A stretch of DNA of 11,846 nt, taken from an uncultured Oscillospiraceae bacterium (lineage in GTDB: Bacteria > Bacillota > Clostridia > Oscillospirales > Oscillospiraceae). The notes below the pieces were generated by a model, which ran no database searches, had not been told where the DNA came from, and saw only the letters and a program-made list of their open reading frames with translations. Shown here one piece after another: positions 1 through 6,833 of this stretch; position 1 is the stretch's first letter, and every line of letters begins with the position of its first letter. A program made the translations under genes and the position numbers. The stretch is from NCBI GenBank assembly GCA_934646175.1, contig CAKUEI010000054.1:1-11846 (forward strand), in the 5' to 3' direction.

Positions 1-60
1 TGTCGTTACAATCGTCTGTTTGGTTGACGCAAATGGTCCAGCCGAGAAGAATCCCATATA

Positions 61-915
61 CTGGAACAAATCCGGAAGGATTATAACTCATTCAGCAAAA
101 CGCGCCGCCGCATCTGCGACTTTATTCTGAACGAGCCGGAGCGCTGCTGCTTCTGCTCCCTGAAAAATTTTGCCCTGCAGACCAACACCACGGAAGTGAC
201 CGTGCTGAACTTCTGCCGCGCCCTGGGGCTGGAGAGCTATCTGGATCTGAAAAAGGCCCTGCAGGACTATGTCATCTCCAAGGTAAATCCCGGCAAGCGC
301 CTGAAAATGGCCGTCTCCGGCAGCGGCAACAGTCAGGAGCTGCAGGCCCGCATCAGCCGGGCGGAGCAGAACCTGCTGCAGTCCGCCTTCGAGCGCAACA
401 CCCCTGAGATGCTGATGAACTTCATTCAGCGCCTGCAATCGGCAAATCACGTTTATATCGCCGCCCACAGCATCAGCCTGATCCCCGCCTCTTACCTGAG
501 CTTCCGGCTGACTACGCTGGGGGTCAGCAATACGGTGCTGGACGTGCAGGATCACCGAAATCTGTTCCTGCAACTCGGCGGAAAGCCGAATGGGAACGTT
601 CTGGTGGCCATCGCCATTCCCCCTTACGGCGGCGCGACCCTGAGCATCGCCGCCTACTGCAAGACCATCGGTCTCCCCGTCCTCGCCATCAGCGACCGGC
701 TCGATTCCCCGCTGGCAAAGGACGCGGCCGCTTCCCTTGCCAGCCATGTGGACCTGCTGGGCACCACCAACTCCTGCACGCCCCTGATCGGTCTTATCGA
801 CCTGCTGGCAATGCTCTACTCCTTCTCGCTGGATGGTACCCCTCCCTCCGGTGAACCGGACTTCCTTGCAGGAAAAAAGTACTTCGACAGCTTTTTCCTC
901 CCTCCAAATGAATGA
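61..915 (+). CDS. MurR/RpiR-family transcriptional regulator (HTH + SIS domain); start codon unresolved
   Basis: Cytoplasmic DNA-binding regulator, probably controlling the peptide-transport operon that follows in the same direction. Counting from the CTG at 61, residues 1-75 form the HTH_6 domain: an opening helix with YNSFSKTRRRICDFIL, and a recognition-helix region around TEVTVLNFCRALGL at 45-57. Residues 128-255 form a SIS domain with alternating strands and helices. The length of 284 aa is normal for the family, so nearly the whole protein is here. The frame is open from 28 (a TGA at 25-27 precedes it) but has no ATG, GTG or TTG before GTG 196, which would remove most of the helix-turn-helix. 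I therefore mark 61, where homology begins, with a GAGAAGA purine run at 44-50. The start could be CTG 61, ATA 58, or an ATG at 33 in another frame if a base was gained. The SIS phosphate loops are degenerate (see findings). The family call is firm; the start and target operon are inferred. Confidence 0.85.
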   Translation: MEQIRKDYNSFSKTRRRICDFILNEPERCCFCSLKNFALQTNTTEVTVLNFCRALGLESYLDLKKALQDYVISKVNPGKRLKMAVSGSGNSQELQARISRAEQNLLQSAFERNTPEMLMNFIQRLQSANHVYIAAHSISLIPASYLSFRLTTLGVSNTVLDVQDHRNLFLQLGGKPNGNVLVAIAIPPYGGATLSIAAYCKTIGLPVLAISDRLDSPLAKDAAASLASHVDLLGTTNSCTPLIGLIDLLAMLYSFSLDGTPPSGEPDFLAGKKYFDSFFLPPNE

Positions 916-941
916 TTTTGCATGGAATCCTGCATTTTTGG

Positions 942-978
942 AAAATCGCGGCGTTCAAACAAGCGCCGCGATTTTTTT
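942..978 (+). terminator. Intrinsic terminator of the RpiR-family gene
   Basis: A 12-bp perfect stem, AAAATCGCGGCG (942-953) with CGCCGCGATTTT (964-975), encloses a 10-base loop and runs into seven T residues (972-978). It lies 26 bases after the regulator's stop codon and before the next promoter. The regulator is therefore transcribed separately from the transport operon. Confidence 0.93.
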
Positions 979-1010
979 CATTTTTTCTCTGAAATCATGG
1001 TTCAAAAGTC

Positions 1011-1039
1011 TTGCAATATCAAAGGGTATTTGCTATAAT
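1011..1039 (+). promoter_or_regulatory. Sigma-A-type promoter of the peptide-transport operon
   Basis: A -35 box TTGCAA (1011-1016) and a perfect -10 box TATAAT (1034-1039) are separated by exactly 17 bases, with an extended -10 TGC just before it (1031-1033). Transcription should begin near 1046, giving a leader of about 70 bases. A weak inverted repeat, TGAA-N7-TTCA (990-1004), lies just upstream of the -35 box, and an imperfect dyad around ATATC/GGTAT lies in the spacer. Either could be an operator for the upstream RpiR protein, but neither is strong enough to assign. Confidence 0.88.
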
Positions 1040-1102
1040 TCGTATAACGTGCTTTCAGCAAACACTGCACATGCGCAGGAAATGCGGAACGCACCATAAT
1101 GA

Positions 1103-1108
1103 AGGAGG
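1103..1108 (+). promoter_or_regulatory. Consensus ribosome binding site of the solute-binding protein gene
   Basis: AGGAGG sits seven bases before the ATG at 1116. It fixes the start there and excludes the longer open frame that runs back to TTG 1011, which is the -35 box of the promoter. Confidence 0.92.
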
Positions 1109-1115
1109 AAACAGA

Positions 1116-2690
1116 ATGAAAAGCATTGCTAAAAAAGCAGTGGCGCTGTCTCTGGCTGCGGTCATGGCCCTGGGCCTGGTTGCCTGCAGCGGCAACAAAG
1201 AGCCCCAGAACAGTGGTTCTGCAAACCCTGATGACACGTCCTATGCTGACCAGATCGTGGTGGGCATCACCCAGGAGCCTCAGTTTCTGGAGCCCAACGG
1301 CCCCGGCGCCGGCCCCTCTGAAATCACCATCACCCAGCAGATTTACGAAGGTCTGGTGCTGACCGGCGACGACGGCACCATCACCCCCCAGCTGGCCACC
1401 GACTGGACCATCAGCGATGACGGCCTGACCTACACCTTTAACCTGGTGCAGGGTGTCACCTTCTCCGACGGCACCCCCGTGAAGCCCGAGGACTGGGTCT
1501 GGTCTCTGTATCGCGCCCGTGACTGCGAGACTTCCAACTACACCTACATCGCCGCGGCCATTGACACCGTCGAGGCCACCGACGAGCAGGTGATCATCAC
1601 CCTGAAGCAGCCCACCGCTGCTTTCCTGGCTGAACTCGGCTGCTTTAACATGGTTCTGGGCTGCAAGGCTTATGCCGAGTCCATGACCGAGGACGAGTAC
1701 CTGAAGAACCCCATGGGCACCGGCCCGTATATGCTGAAGGAGTGGAACCTGGGCAGCGACCTGACCCTGGAAGCCAACCCCAACTATCGTGAAGAAGGCA
1801 TGCCCAAGACCAAGGAGATCAAGTACGTTGTGATCGCTGACGACAACACCCGTCTGATGCAGCTGCAGTCCGGCCAGATCGACGTGGCGCCCTCCTTCCC
1901 CTTCAGCCTGGCTCAGGCTGTGGAGAGCGATGACTCCCTGAAGCTGGAGATCTTCCCCTCCACCCAGATTTATTACCTGACCCTGAACTGCACCCACGCT
2001 CCCTTCGATGATGTGAAGGTCCGTCAGGCCATGTACTATGCCCTGAACACTCAGGAGCTGGCCTCCGCCATCGCCGGCGAGTACGGTGCCACCGTCGGTG
2101 CCATCGTCTCCCCCACTCAGGGCGAGTGGTGCAACACCGATATCGCTGTGACCGAGTATAACCCCGAGACCGCCAAGCAGATGCTGGCCGACGCCGGTTA
2201 CACCGAGCCCGTCAAGTTCACCCTGACCGTCCGCACCGGCTCCGCTTTCTACGAGCAGATCGCCACCCTGATCAAGAACCAGGTCGACCAGGCCGGCTTC
2301 GAGTGCGAGATCGAGATGCTGGAAGGCGCCGCCACCTCCGCCAAGTTCCAGTCTCTGGAGCATCAGGCCACCATCCTGCAGTGGGTCGACGACTATCAGG
2401 ATCCCTCCGGCGTCGTGGGCTGGACCGTTGACTACGATCAGGCTCAGTGCTACTACACCGGTCTGAACGACACCGATCTGGACGCATACAACGAGCAGGC
2501 TCAGACCGAGCTGGATCACGACAAGCGCGTGGAGATGTATCAGGAGATCCAGCAGCGCATCCACGATAACGCCAACGTCATCCCCCTGTATCGTAACGAC
2601 TTCGCCTGCGCAGCTTCCGCCAAAGTTGACGGTGTGGCTGTGAACCCCTTCTATGTCTATCAGGCTAAGAACTGGACCAAGGCGAACTAA
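1116..2690 (+). CDS. ABC transporter substrate-binding lipoprotein, SBP_bac_5 (OppA/DppA) family
   Basis: Extracellular receptor of the importer encoded downstream. It is predicted to be lipid-anchored to the outer face of the membrane and to deliver peptides or peptide-like ligands to the permeases. The 524-aa product begins with a lipoprotein signal: positive MKSIAKK, a hydrophobic stretch at about 8-22, and a lipobox LVAC with the acylated Cys at 24. A Ser/Gly/Asn-rich linker follows, then the SBP_bac_5 fold from about residue 45. Family landmarks are the NPMGTGPYMLKEW segment near 198-210, the FDDVKVRQAMYYALN region in the middle, and the IPLYRNDF segment near the end. Length fits the family (about 500-600 aa). 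Start chosen at ATG 1116 because of AGGAGG seven bases upstream and the signal peptide. First gene of the operon. The exact ligand cannot be read from sequence; dipeptides or oligopeptides are typical, but members also bind nickel, heme or opines. Confidence 0.95.
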   Translation: MKSIAKKAVALSLAAVMALGLVACSGNKEPQNSGSANPDDTSYADQIVVGITQEPQFLEPNGPGAGPSEITITQQIYEGLVLTGDDGTITPQLATDWTISDDGLTYTFNLVQGVTFSDGTPVKPEDWVWSLYRARDCETSNYTYIAAAIDTVEATDEQVIITLKQPTAAFLAELGCFNMVLGCKAYAESMTEDEYLKNPMGTGPYMLKEWNLGSDLTLEANPNYREEGMPKTKEIKYVVIADDNTRLMQLQSGQIDVAPSFPFSLAQAVESDDSLKLEIFPSTQIYYLTLNCTHAPFDDVKVRQAMYYALNTQELASAIAGEYGATVGAIVSPTQGEWCNTDIAVTEYNPETAKQMLADAGYTEPVKFTLTVRTGSAFYEQIATLIKNQVDQAGFECEIEMLEGAATSAKFQSLEHQATILQWVDDYQDPSGVVGWTVDYDQAQCYYTGLNDTDLDAYNEQAQTELDHDKRVEMYQEIQQRIHDNANVIPLYRNDFACAASAKVDGVAVNPFYVYQAKNWTKAN

Positions 2691-2738
2691 GATCCTCCGT
2701 CTGCAATTGCAGCGCTGAGATCCCACGTTCTTCAACCA

Positions 2739-2770
2739 AAAGGGGATGGAGCGTGCGCTCCATCCCCTTT
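2739..2770 (+). other. Long GC-rich RNA hairpin after the binding-protein gene
   Basis: A near-perfect stem pairs AAAGGGGATGGAGC (2739-2752) with GCTCCATCCCCTTT (2757-2770), leaving a four-base GTGC loop. It is 48 bases after the stop codon of the binding-protein gene. Only CCCCC and no T-run follows, so it is a poor intrinsic terminator. It is better read as a 3' stabilising or partial-attenuation element that lets the binding protein be expressed above the downstream permease genes, a layout common in binding-protein operons. Confidence 0.7.
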
Positions 2771-2782
2771 CCCCCGGCCGGT

Positions 2783-2798
2783 ACGCCGGGACGCCGGG
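2783..2798 (+). repeat. Tandem 8-bp direct repeat ACGCCGGG x2
   Basis: Two exact head-to-tail copies of ACGCCGGG at 2783-2790 and 2791-2798. The second copy is the left arm of the large palindrome that follows. Confidence 0.75.
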
Positions 2799-2822
2799 AA
2801 AGGAATTCCTTTCCCGGCGTCC
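2789..2822 (+). other. 34-bp perfect palindrome / second hairpin
   Basis: The sequence from 2789 to 2822 is a perfect inverted repeat: left arm GGACGCCGGGAAAGGAA, centred between 2805 and 2806 at GAATTC. As RNA it would form a stem of about 15 bp. No T-run follows. Together with the hairpin 18 bases upstream it fills the intergenic space between the binding protein and the first permease. It may serve in RNA processing or decay control; alternatively it is a DNA-level binding site or a small mobile palindromic repeat. A further 12-bp palindrome, CTGCAATTGCAG, lies at 2701-2712. Confidence 0.75.
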
Positions 2823-2883
2823 GAGCGCATTGGCAGTGCGCGTTCGACCCGTCATCCTATACAGAAAGAGGCAGGTGCTTTTT

Positions 2884-3822
2884 TTGAACCGACTTCAATA
2901 CATCCTGAAGCGCATCCTACAGATGATACCGGTGCTGTTTGTTGTGACCATTCTGGTCTTCTCCATCGTCCATCTGATCCCCGGCGAACCCGCCCGGCTG
3001 ATTCTGGGCGATAAGGCGACCGAAAGTGCAGTGGCTGCTCTGACCGAAAAATTGGGGCTGAACAAGCCGCTGCCCACGCAGTATCTGCTGTTTTTGAAGC
3101 AGATCCTCACGCTGGATCTCGGCACCTCCTTCAAGAACTCCCGTCCGGTGGCCGAACTGCTGGCCAGCCGTTTCCCTGTCACGGTGGCTCTGACGCTGCT
3201 GTCCACTGCCATTTCCCTGCTGATCTCCCTGCCTCTGGGCTATTTTGCCGGCACCCATAAGGACCGACTGGGCGACCAGGTGGTGCGCACCGCATCCCTG
3301 GTGGCCATCGCCATGCCGTCTTTCTGGGTAGGTCTTCTGCTGATGATCCTGTTCGCGCTGAAGCTCAAGTGGCTGCCGGCCGGCGGCTGGGCCAGCACGC
3401 CGTGGGAACAGTTCAAATGCCTGATCCTTCCGGCCGTCACCCAGTCGCTGATGACCACCGCCCTTCTGGTGCGCAACACCCGCAACGCGGTGGTGGACAT
3501 CACCCGTATGGATTATGTCGATTTTGCCCGCAGCAAGGGCATTCCCGGCGGCAAGGTGCGCAGCCGCCATGTCATGCGCAACGCCATGATCTCCACCGTG
3601 ACACTGCTGTCCATGCGCATGGCTGCCACCTTGGGCGGCTCGGTTATCATTGAGACCGTGTTCTCCATTCCCGGCATCGGCAAGCTGGCCAGCGACTCCA
3701 TCTTCGGCCGTGATTATGCAGTCGTGCAGTCCGTTGTGTTGCTGTTCGCCGTCATGGTGCTGGTGATCAACCTGATCACGGATATTCTCTACTCACTGCT
3801 CGACCCGCGGGTCAGTCTTTAA
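2884..3822 (+). CDS. ABC transporter permease, DppB/OppB type
   Basis: First of the two membrane subunits forming the translocation pore of the peptide importer. From the TTG at 2884 the product is 312 aa, the usual size for DppB-like permeases. It opens with YILKRILQMIPVLFVVTILV, the typical first membrane helix of this family. The large external segment has PGEPARLILG (33-42) and LDLGTSF (77-83). The BPD_transp_1 domain (about 95-310) has five further helices and a coupling EAA-like loop at 211-235 (YVDFARSKGI, then RHVMRNAMIS). The C-terminus LYSLLDPRV is also typical. The open frame extends back to ATG 2746, but that part runs through both hairpins and shows no protein homology. TTG 2884 is preferred because AGAGGCAGG lies eight to ten bases upstream (2867-2875). 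GTG 2875 is possible but sits too close to the purine run. The next gene follows after 18 bases. Confidence 0.93.
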   Translation: MNRLQYILKRILQMIPVLFVVTILVFSIVHLIPGEPARLILGDKATESAVAALTEKLGLNKPLPTQYLLFLKQILTLDLGTSFKNSRPVAELLASRFPVTVALTLLSTAISLLISLPLGYFAGTHKDRLGDQVVRTASLVAIAMPSFWVGLLLMILFALKLKWLPAGGWASTPWEQFKCLILPAVTQSLMTTALLVRNTRNAVVDITRMDYVDFARSKGIPGGKVRSRHVMRNAMISTVTLLSMRMAATLGGSVIIETVFSIPGIGKLASDSIFGRDYAVVQSVVLLFAVMVLVINLITDILYSLLDPRVSL

Positions 3823-3840
3823 CAGGGGGTGCGCTGAAAC

Positions 3841-4701
3841 ATGAAACGTTATAATGGCACAAGCCCTCTGCAGAAAAAAAGCCGGGTCCCCGGCTGGTTC
3901 CGCAAGCCCTCCCTGGTGGTGGGCACCGTCATTGTGATCATCGTAGTCATTCTGGCCCTGTTCCCCCAGTATATCGCCCAGTATGACCCCATCGAGACCA
4001 ACACGCTCATTCAAAACGCAGCTCCCAGCGCCGAGCACTGGTTCGGCACCGACTTCTATGGCCGCGATATCTTCTCCCGCGTGGTCTGGGGCACCCGAAT
4101 CGATCTGCTGATCGGCGTGCTGGGCACGCTGGTGCCCTTCGTCATCGGCGGCCTCATCGGCCTGCTGGCCGGTTATTACGGCGGCGTGCTGGACAGCATC
4201 CTCATGCGCATCTGCGACATTATGATGGCCTTCCCCTTCACCATTCTGGTCATCACCATCATGGCCATTCTGGGTAAGGGCACCATGAACCTGTTCATCG
4301 CCCTGTGGCTGGTTGGCTGGATGAGCTACGCCAAGCTGGTGCGAAGCGAGGTTCTGGTGCTGAAGGATTCCGAATTCATTCAGGCAGCCCGGGTGGCCGG
4401 CTTCTCCGACGTCCGCATTCTGTTCTGCCACCTGCTGCCCAACGTCATCAGCTCCGCCGTGGTGTTCGCCGCGTCCGACGTGGTCATGTGCATGCTGACC
4501 GGTGCCTCCATGAGCTTCCTGGGTCTGGGCGTTCAGCCGCCTACGCCGGAATGGGGCTCCATTCTGAACGAGGGCCGCAACTTCATCACCTTCGCTTGGT
4601 GGACCACCTTCTTCCCCGGCCTGTTCCTGGCCGTCAGCGGTGTGGGCTTCTCCCTGCTGGGTGATGGCCTGACCGATTTCCTGCGGACGAAAGGACGGTA
4701 A
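3841..4701 (+). CDS. ABC transporter permease, DppC/OppC type
   Basis: Second pore subunit, pairing with the DppB-type protein. The 286-aa product has a basic cytoplasmic N-terminus, a first helix at about 24-44 (OppC_N region), then the conserved external motif FGTDFYGRD at 68-76, which is diagnostic of DppC/OppC proteins. The BPD_transp_1 domain spans about 85-285 with four to five helices. Its EAA coupling loop at 179-205 reads FIQAARVAGFSDVRILFCHL followed by LPN, close to consensus. The conserved segments MSFLGLGVQPPTPEWGSIL (224-242) and the WWTTFFPG region are intact. The start ATG at 3841 follows an AGGGGGTG purine-rich stretch in the 18-base gap. The stop is six bases before the next gene, indicating tight co-translation. 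Nothing is missing from the family pattern. Confidence 0.95.
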   Translation: MKRYNGTSPLQKKSRVPGWFRKPSLVVGTVIVIIVVILALFPQYIAQYDPIETNTLIQNAAPSAEHWFGTDFYGRDIFSRVVWGTRIDLLIGVLGTLVPFVIGGLIGLLAGYYGGVLDSILMRICDIMMAFPFTILVITIMAILGKGTMNLFIALWLVGWMSYAKLVRSEVLVLKDSEFIQAARVAGFSDVRILFCHLLPNVISSAVVFAASDVVMCMLTGASMSFLGLGVQPPTPEWGSILNEGRNFITFAWWTTFFPGLFLAVSGVGFSLLGDGLTDFLRTKGR

Positions 4702-4707
4702 GAGACC

Positions 4708-5784
4708 ATGGAAAAACTGCTTGAAGTAAAAGGCCTTTCTGTGGAATTCCGCGGTAAGGACGAAACCGTTCACGCGGTGGACGGCGTCTCCTTTGACATT
4801 TATCCCGGCGAGACCTTCGGCCTCGTTGGCGAATCCGGCTGCGGCAAAAGCCAGACCATGCGCTCGATCCTCGGCCTGCTGAAGCAGCCCGGCCAGGTGA
4901 GCGGCGGCGAAATCCTGTATAAGGGACAGGACATCACCAAAATGAATCAGCGTCAGCTGCAGAAGGTGCGCGGCAAAGAGATCTCCCTCATTTTCCAGGA
5001 GCCGATGACCTCTCTGAACCCGGTCTTGAAGATCAAGGACCAGATTTACGAGGTTTTTGATAACGCCGAGATCACGGAAAAAGACGAAAACGGGAACGAG
5101 ACCCATCGCAAGATGACTAAGGAAGAGAAAAAGAAGACCGCCATCGAGCTTCTGAAGCTGGTGGGCATCCCCTCTCCCGAGACCCGTTTGAACGAATATC
5201 CCCATCAGTTCTCCGGCGGTATGCGTCAGCGCGCCATGATCGCCATCGCCCTGGGTGCCAAGCCCCGTCTGCTGCTGGCGGACGAGCCTACCACCGCCCT
5301 GGACGTGACCATTCAGGACCAGATCATGAAGCTCCTCAACAAGCTGAAGGACGAGCTGAACATGAGCATCATTCTCGTGACCCACGATTTGGGTGTCATC
5401 GCCCAGATGTGTGACCGCGTAGCCGTGATGTACGCCGGCCAGATCGTGGAAATGACCGACGTAGTCACCTTGTTTGCCAGTCCTCGCCACCCGTACACCT
5501 ACGGACTGATGGGCTCCCTGCCCAATGAAGACACGGCGGGCACCAAGCTGGAGGCCATTGGCGGCGCGCCCCCCAACCTGGCACACCTGCCGGAGGGCTG
5601 CCCGTTTGCCCCCCGCTGCAAATATGCCTGCGACATCTGCCATGAGACCCGTCCGGAAGTGGTGGAGGTGGAGCCGGGCCATCTGGTGCGCTGCCACCGG
5701 CTGGATGTGACCGCCCAGTTCGAGGGGCTGATCCCCGCGGACTCCAAACCGCTTGCAAAGAAAGGGGAGGAAACCAATGAGTGA
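4708..5784 (+). CDS. ABC transporter ATP-binding protein, DppD/OppD type
   Basis: Cytoplasmic ATPase that powers the importer as a heterodimer with the next gene product. In the 358-aa protein the Walker A motif GESGCGKSQ is at 41-49 (Gln in place of the usual Ser/Thr after the KS pair, as in many DppD proteins). The Q-loop glutamine is Q97, the signature FSGGMRQR is at 168-175, Walker B RLLLADEPTTALD is at 187-199 and the switch histidine is H226. Residues 250-335 are the oligo_HPY C-terminal extension found only in peptide-type importers. It has cysteines 298, 304, 311 and 329 in the pattern CPFxxRCxxAxxxC ... CH, a motif reported to hold an iron-sulfur cluster in dipeptide importers. A strongly charged insertion at about 121-143 lies between the Q-loop and signature. 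The gene overlaps the start of the next by 8 bases. Confidence 0.95.
   Translation: MEKLLEVKGLSVEFRGKDETVHAVDGVSFDIYPGETFGLVGESGCGKSQTMRSILGLLKQPGQVSGGEILYKGQDITKMNQRQLQKVRGKEISLIFQEPMTSLNPVLKIKDQIYEVFDNAEITEKDENGNETHRKMTKEEKKKTAIELLKLVGIPSPETRLNEYPHQFSGGMRQRAMIAIALGAKPRLLLADEPTTALDVTIQDQIMKLLNKLKDELNMSIILVTHDLGVIAQMCDRVAVMYAGQIVEMTDVVTLFASPRHPYTYGLMGSLPNEDTAGTKLEAIGGAPPNLAHLPEGCPFAPRCKYACDICHETRPEVVEVEPGHLVRCHRLDVTAQFEGLIPADSKPLAKKGEETNE
5764..5770 (+). promoter_or_regulatory. Ribosome binding site inside the DppD-type gene, for the DppF-type gene
   Basis: GGGGAGG lies within the last codons of the DppD-type gene and six bases before ATG 5777. It picks that ATG over the in-frame upstream ATG-like extension at 5753, and shows translational coupling through the AATGAGTGA overlap. 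Confidence 0.85.
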
Positions 5785-6769
5785 TGATCGTACGCCGCTG
5801 CTGGAGGTCGACCACCTCTGTAAATGGTTCCCCCAGAAGCAGAGCATGGGCGACGCTCTGACCCGGAAAGAAAAGAAATACCTGAAGGCCGTCAACGACG
5901 TCTCCTTCCAGATCTTCAAGGGCGAAAACCTTGGCCTGGTGGGCGAGTCCGGCTGCGGCAAAAGTACGCTGGCCCGCACCATCATGCGTCTTTATGAGCC
6001 CACCAGCGGCACCGTGAAGGTGAACGGCGTGGACATTTCCCACATGAAGGGCTCCGAGCTGCGGAAATTCCGTCCCCAGATGCAGATGATCTTTCAGGAC
6101 CCGTACTCTTCCCTGAACCCCCGCATGTCGGTCTACGACACGGTGGCGGAGATGCTGAAGGTCCATAAGATCGTGCCCGACAGTGAGATCCCCGCTCAGG
6201 TTGAGAAGCTGCTCACCATGAGCGGCCTTACCATGGACATTGCCGACCGGTTCCCCGGCGAATTTTCCGGCGGCCAGCGGCAGCGCATCGGCATCGCCCG
6301 CGCCCTGGCTCTGCAGCCCGCCTTCATCGTGGCGGACGAGCCGGTGTCCGCACTGGATGTTTCCATTCAGGCGCAGATCATCAACCTGCTCTCCCACCTG
6401 CAGGAGGAGCTGGACCTGACCATTCTGTTCATCTCCCACGACCTGCGGGTGGTGCGCCACATCACCCACCGGGTGATGGTGATGTACCTGGGCAGCAATG
6501 TGGAGGTTGGCCCCACAGAGGCCATCTTCGACCGGCCCGCCCATCCCTACACTCAGGTACTGACTAAGGCGGCCCCCCGCCTGAACCCTCTGGACCGCAC
6601 CCGCGATTACGTCATCGAGGGCGAACCGCCCAGCCCCATCAACACCCCCACGGGCTGCAAGTTCCACCCCCGCTGCCCCTACTGCACGGAGAAGTGCCGC
6701 AATGAGGTGCCCGAGCTGCGCGAGATCGAGCCGGGCCGCCTGTGCGCCTGCCACTATCCCCTGATCTGA
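5777..6769 (+). CDS. ABC transporter ATP-binding protein, DppF/OppF type
   Basis: Partner ATPase of the DppD-type subunit. The 330-aa product has the DppF-typical insertion before the first strand-loop (KWFPQKQSMGDALTRKEKKY, 16-35), where family members read Y-F-P-x-K followed by a charged stretch. The motifs are consensus: Walker A GESGCGKST at 56-64, Q107 in the Q-loop, signature FSGGQRQR at 163-170, Walker B FIVADEPVSALD at 183-194 and switch H221. The C-terminal oligo_HPY region (from about 253, PAHPYTQVL) carries cysteines 294, 300, 307 and 323/325 in the same CxFHPRC-type arrangement as its partner, plus an extra C303. ATG 5777 overlaps the preceding stop by 8 bases and has a strong ribosome binding site. 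It is the last transporter subunit; 78 bases separate it from the hydrolase gene. Confidence 0.95.
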   Translation: MSDDRTPLLEVDHLCKWFPQKQSMGDALTRKEKKYLKAVNDVSFQIFKGENLGLVGESGCGKSTLARTIMRLYEPTSGTVKVNGVDISHMKGSELRKFRPQMQMIFQDPYSSLNPRMSVYDTVAEMLKVHKIVPDSEIPAQVEKLLTMSGLTMDIADRFPGEFSGGQRQRIGIARALALQPAFIVADEPVSALDVSIQAQIINLLSHLQEELDLTILFISHDLRVVRHITHRVMVMYLGSNVEVGPTEAIFDRPAHPYTQVLTKAAPRLNPLDRTRDYVIEGEPPSPINTPTGCKFHPRCPYCTEKCRNEVPELREIEPGRLCACHYPLI

Positions 6770-6782
6770 TCTTATGATCCCC

Positions 6783-6801
6783 GCCGGGCAGGTTGTCCGG
6801 C
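6783..6801 (+). other. Small hairpin between transporter and hydrolase genes
   Basis: GCCGGGC (6783-6789) pairs with GTCCGGC (6795-6801) with one G-U pair and a five-base loop, followed by TTTCCCC and then an AT-rich tract. The T-run is too short for an efficient terminator. It may attenuate transcription slightly or mark the boundary between transport and catabolic genes. I see no clear promoter between it and the next start codon. Confidence 0.4.
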
Positions 6802-6833
6802 TTTCCCCATTTATTATTTATCGAACGGAATAT

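Noticed and set aside
33..86. Short open frame from ATG 33 in frame 3
   Set aside because: Only 17 codons and no ribosome binding site. It matters only as a possible true start of the regulator if a base was inserted downstream.
1040..1115. Possible riboswitch in the leader of the binding-protein gene
   Set aside because: Only tiny stems such as TGCG-GAA-CGCA (1083-1093) are visible in about 70 bases; no conserved riboswitch core or terminator/antiterminator pair.
1002..2855. 617-codon open frame on the minus strand opposite the binding-protein gene
   Set aside because: It is a GC-rich codon-bias shadow: low-complexity Gly/Val/Leu/His text, no domain, and it reads through the promoter, terminator-like hairpins and ribosome binding site of real plus-strand features.
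2746..2883. Upstream in-frame extension of the DppB-type permease to ATG 2746
   Set aside because: The extra 46 residues are encoded by the two hairpins and do not resemble permease N-termini; the ATG lies inside a stem. TTG 2884 gives the normal family length.
3793..5985. 730-codon open frame on the minus strand opposite the permease and ATPase genes
   Set aside because: Lies fully antisense to three well-supported transporter genes; its text is rich in Gly/His/Gln/Ala repeats typical of reversed GC-rich codons, with no family match.
5465..6754. 429-codon minus-strand open frame opposite the DppF-type gene
   Set aside because: Antisense shadow of a gene with all ABC motifs intact; no ribosome binding site or domain.
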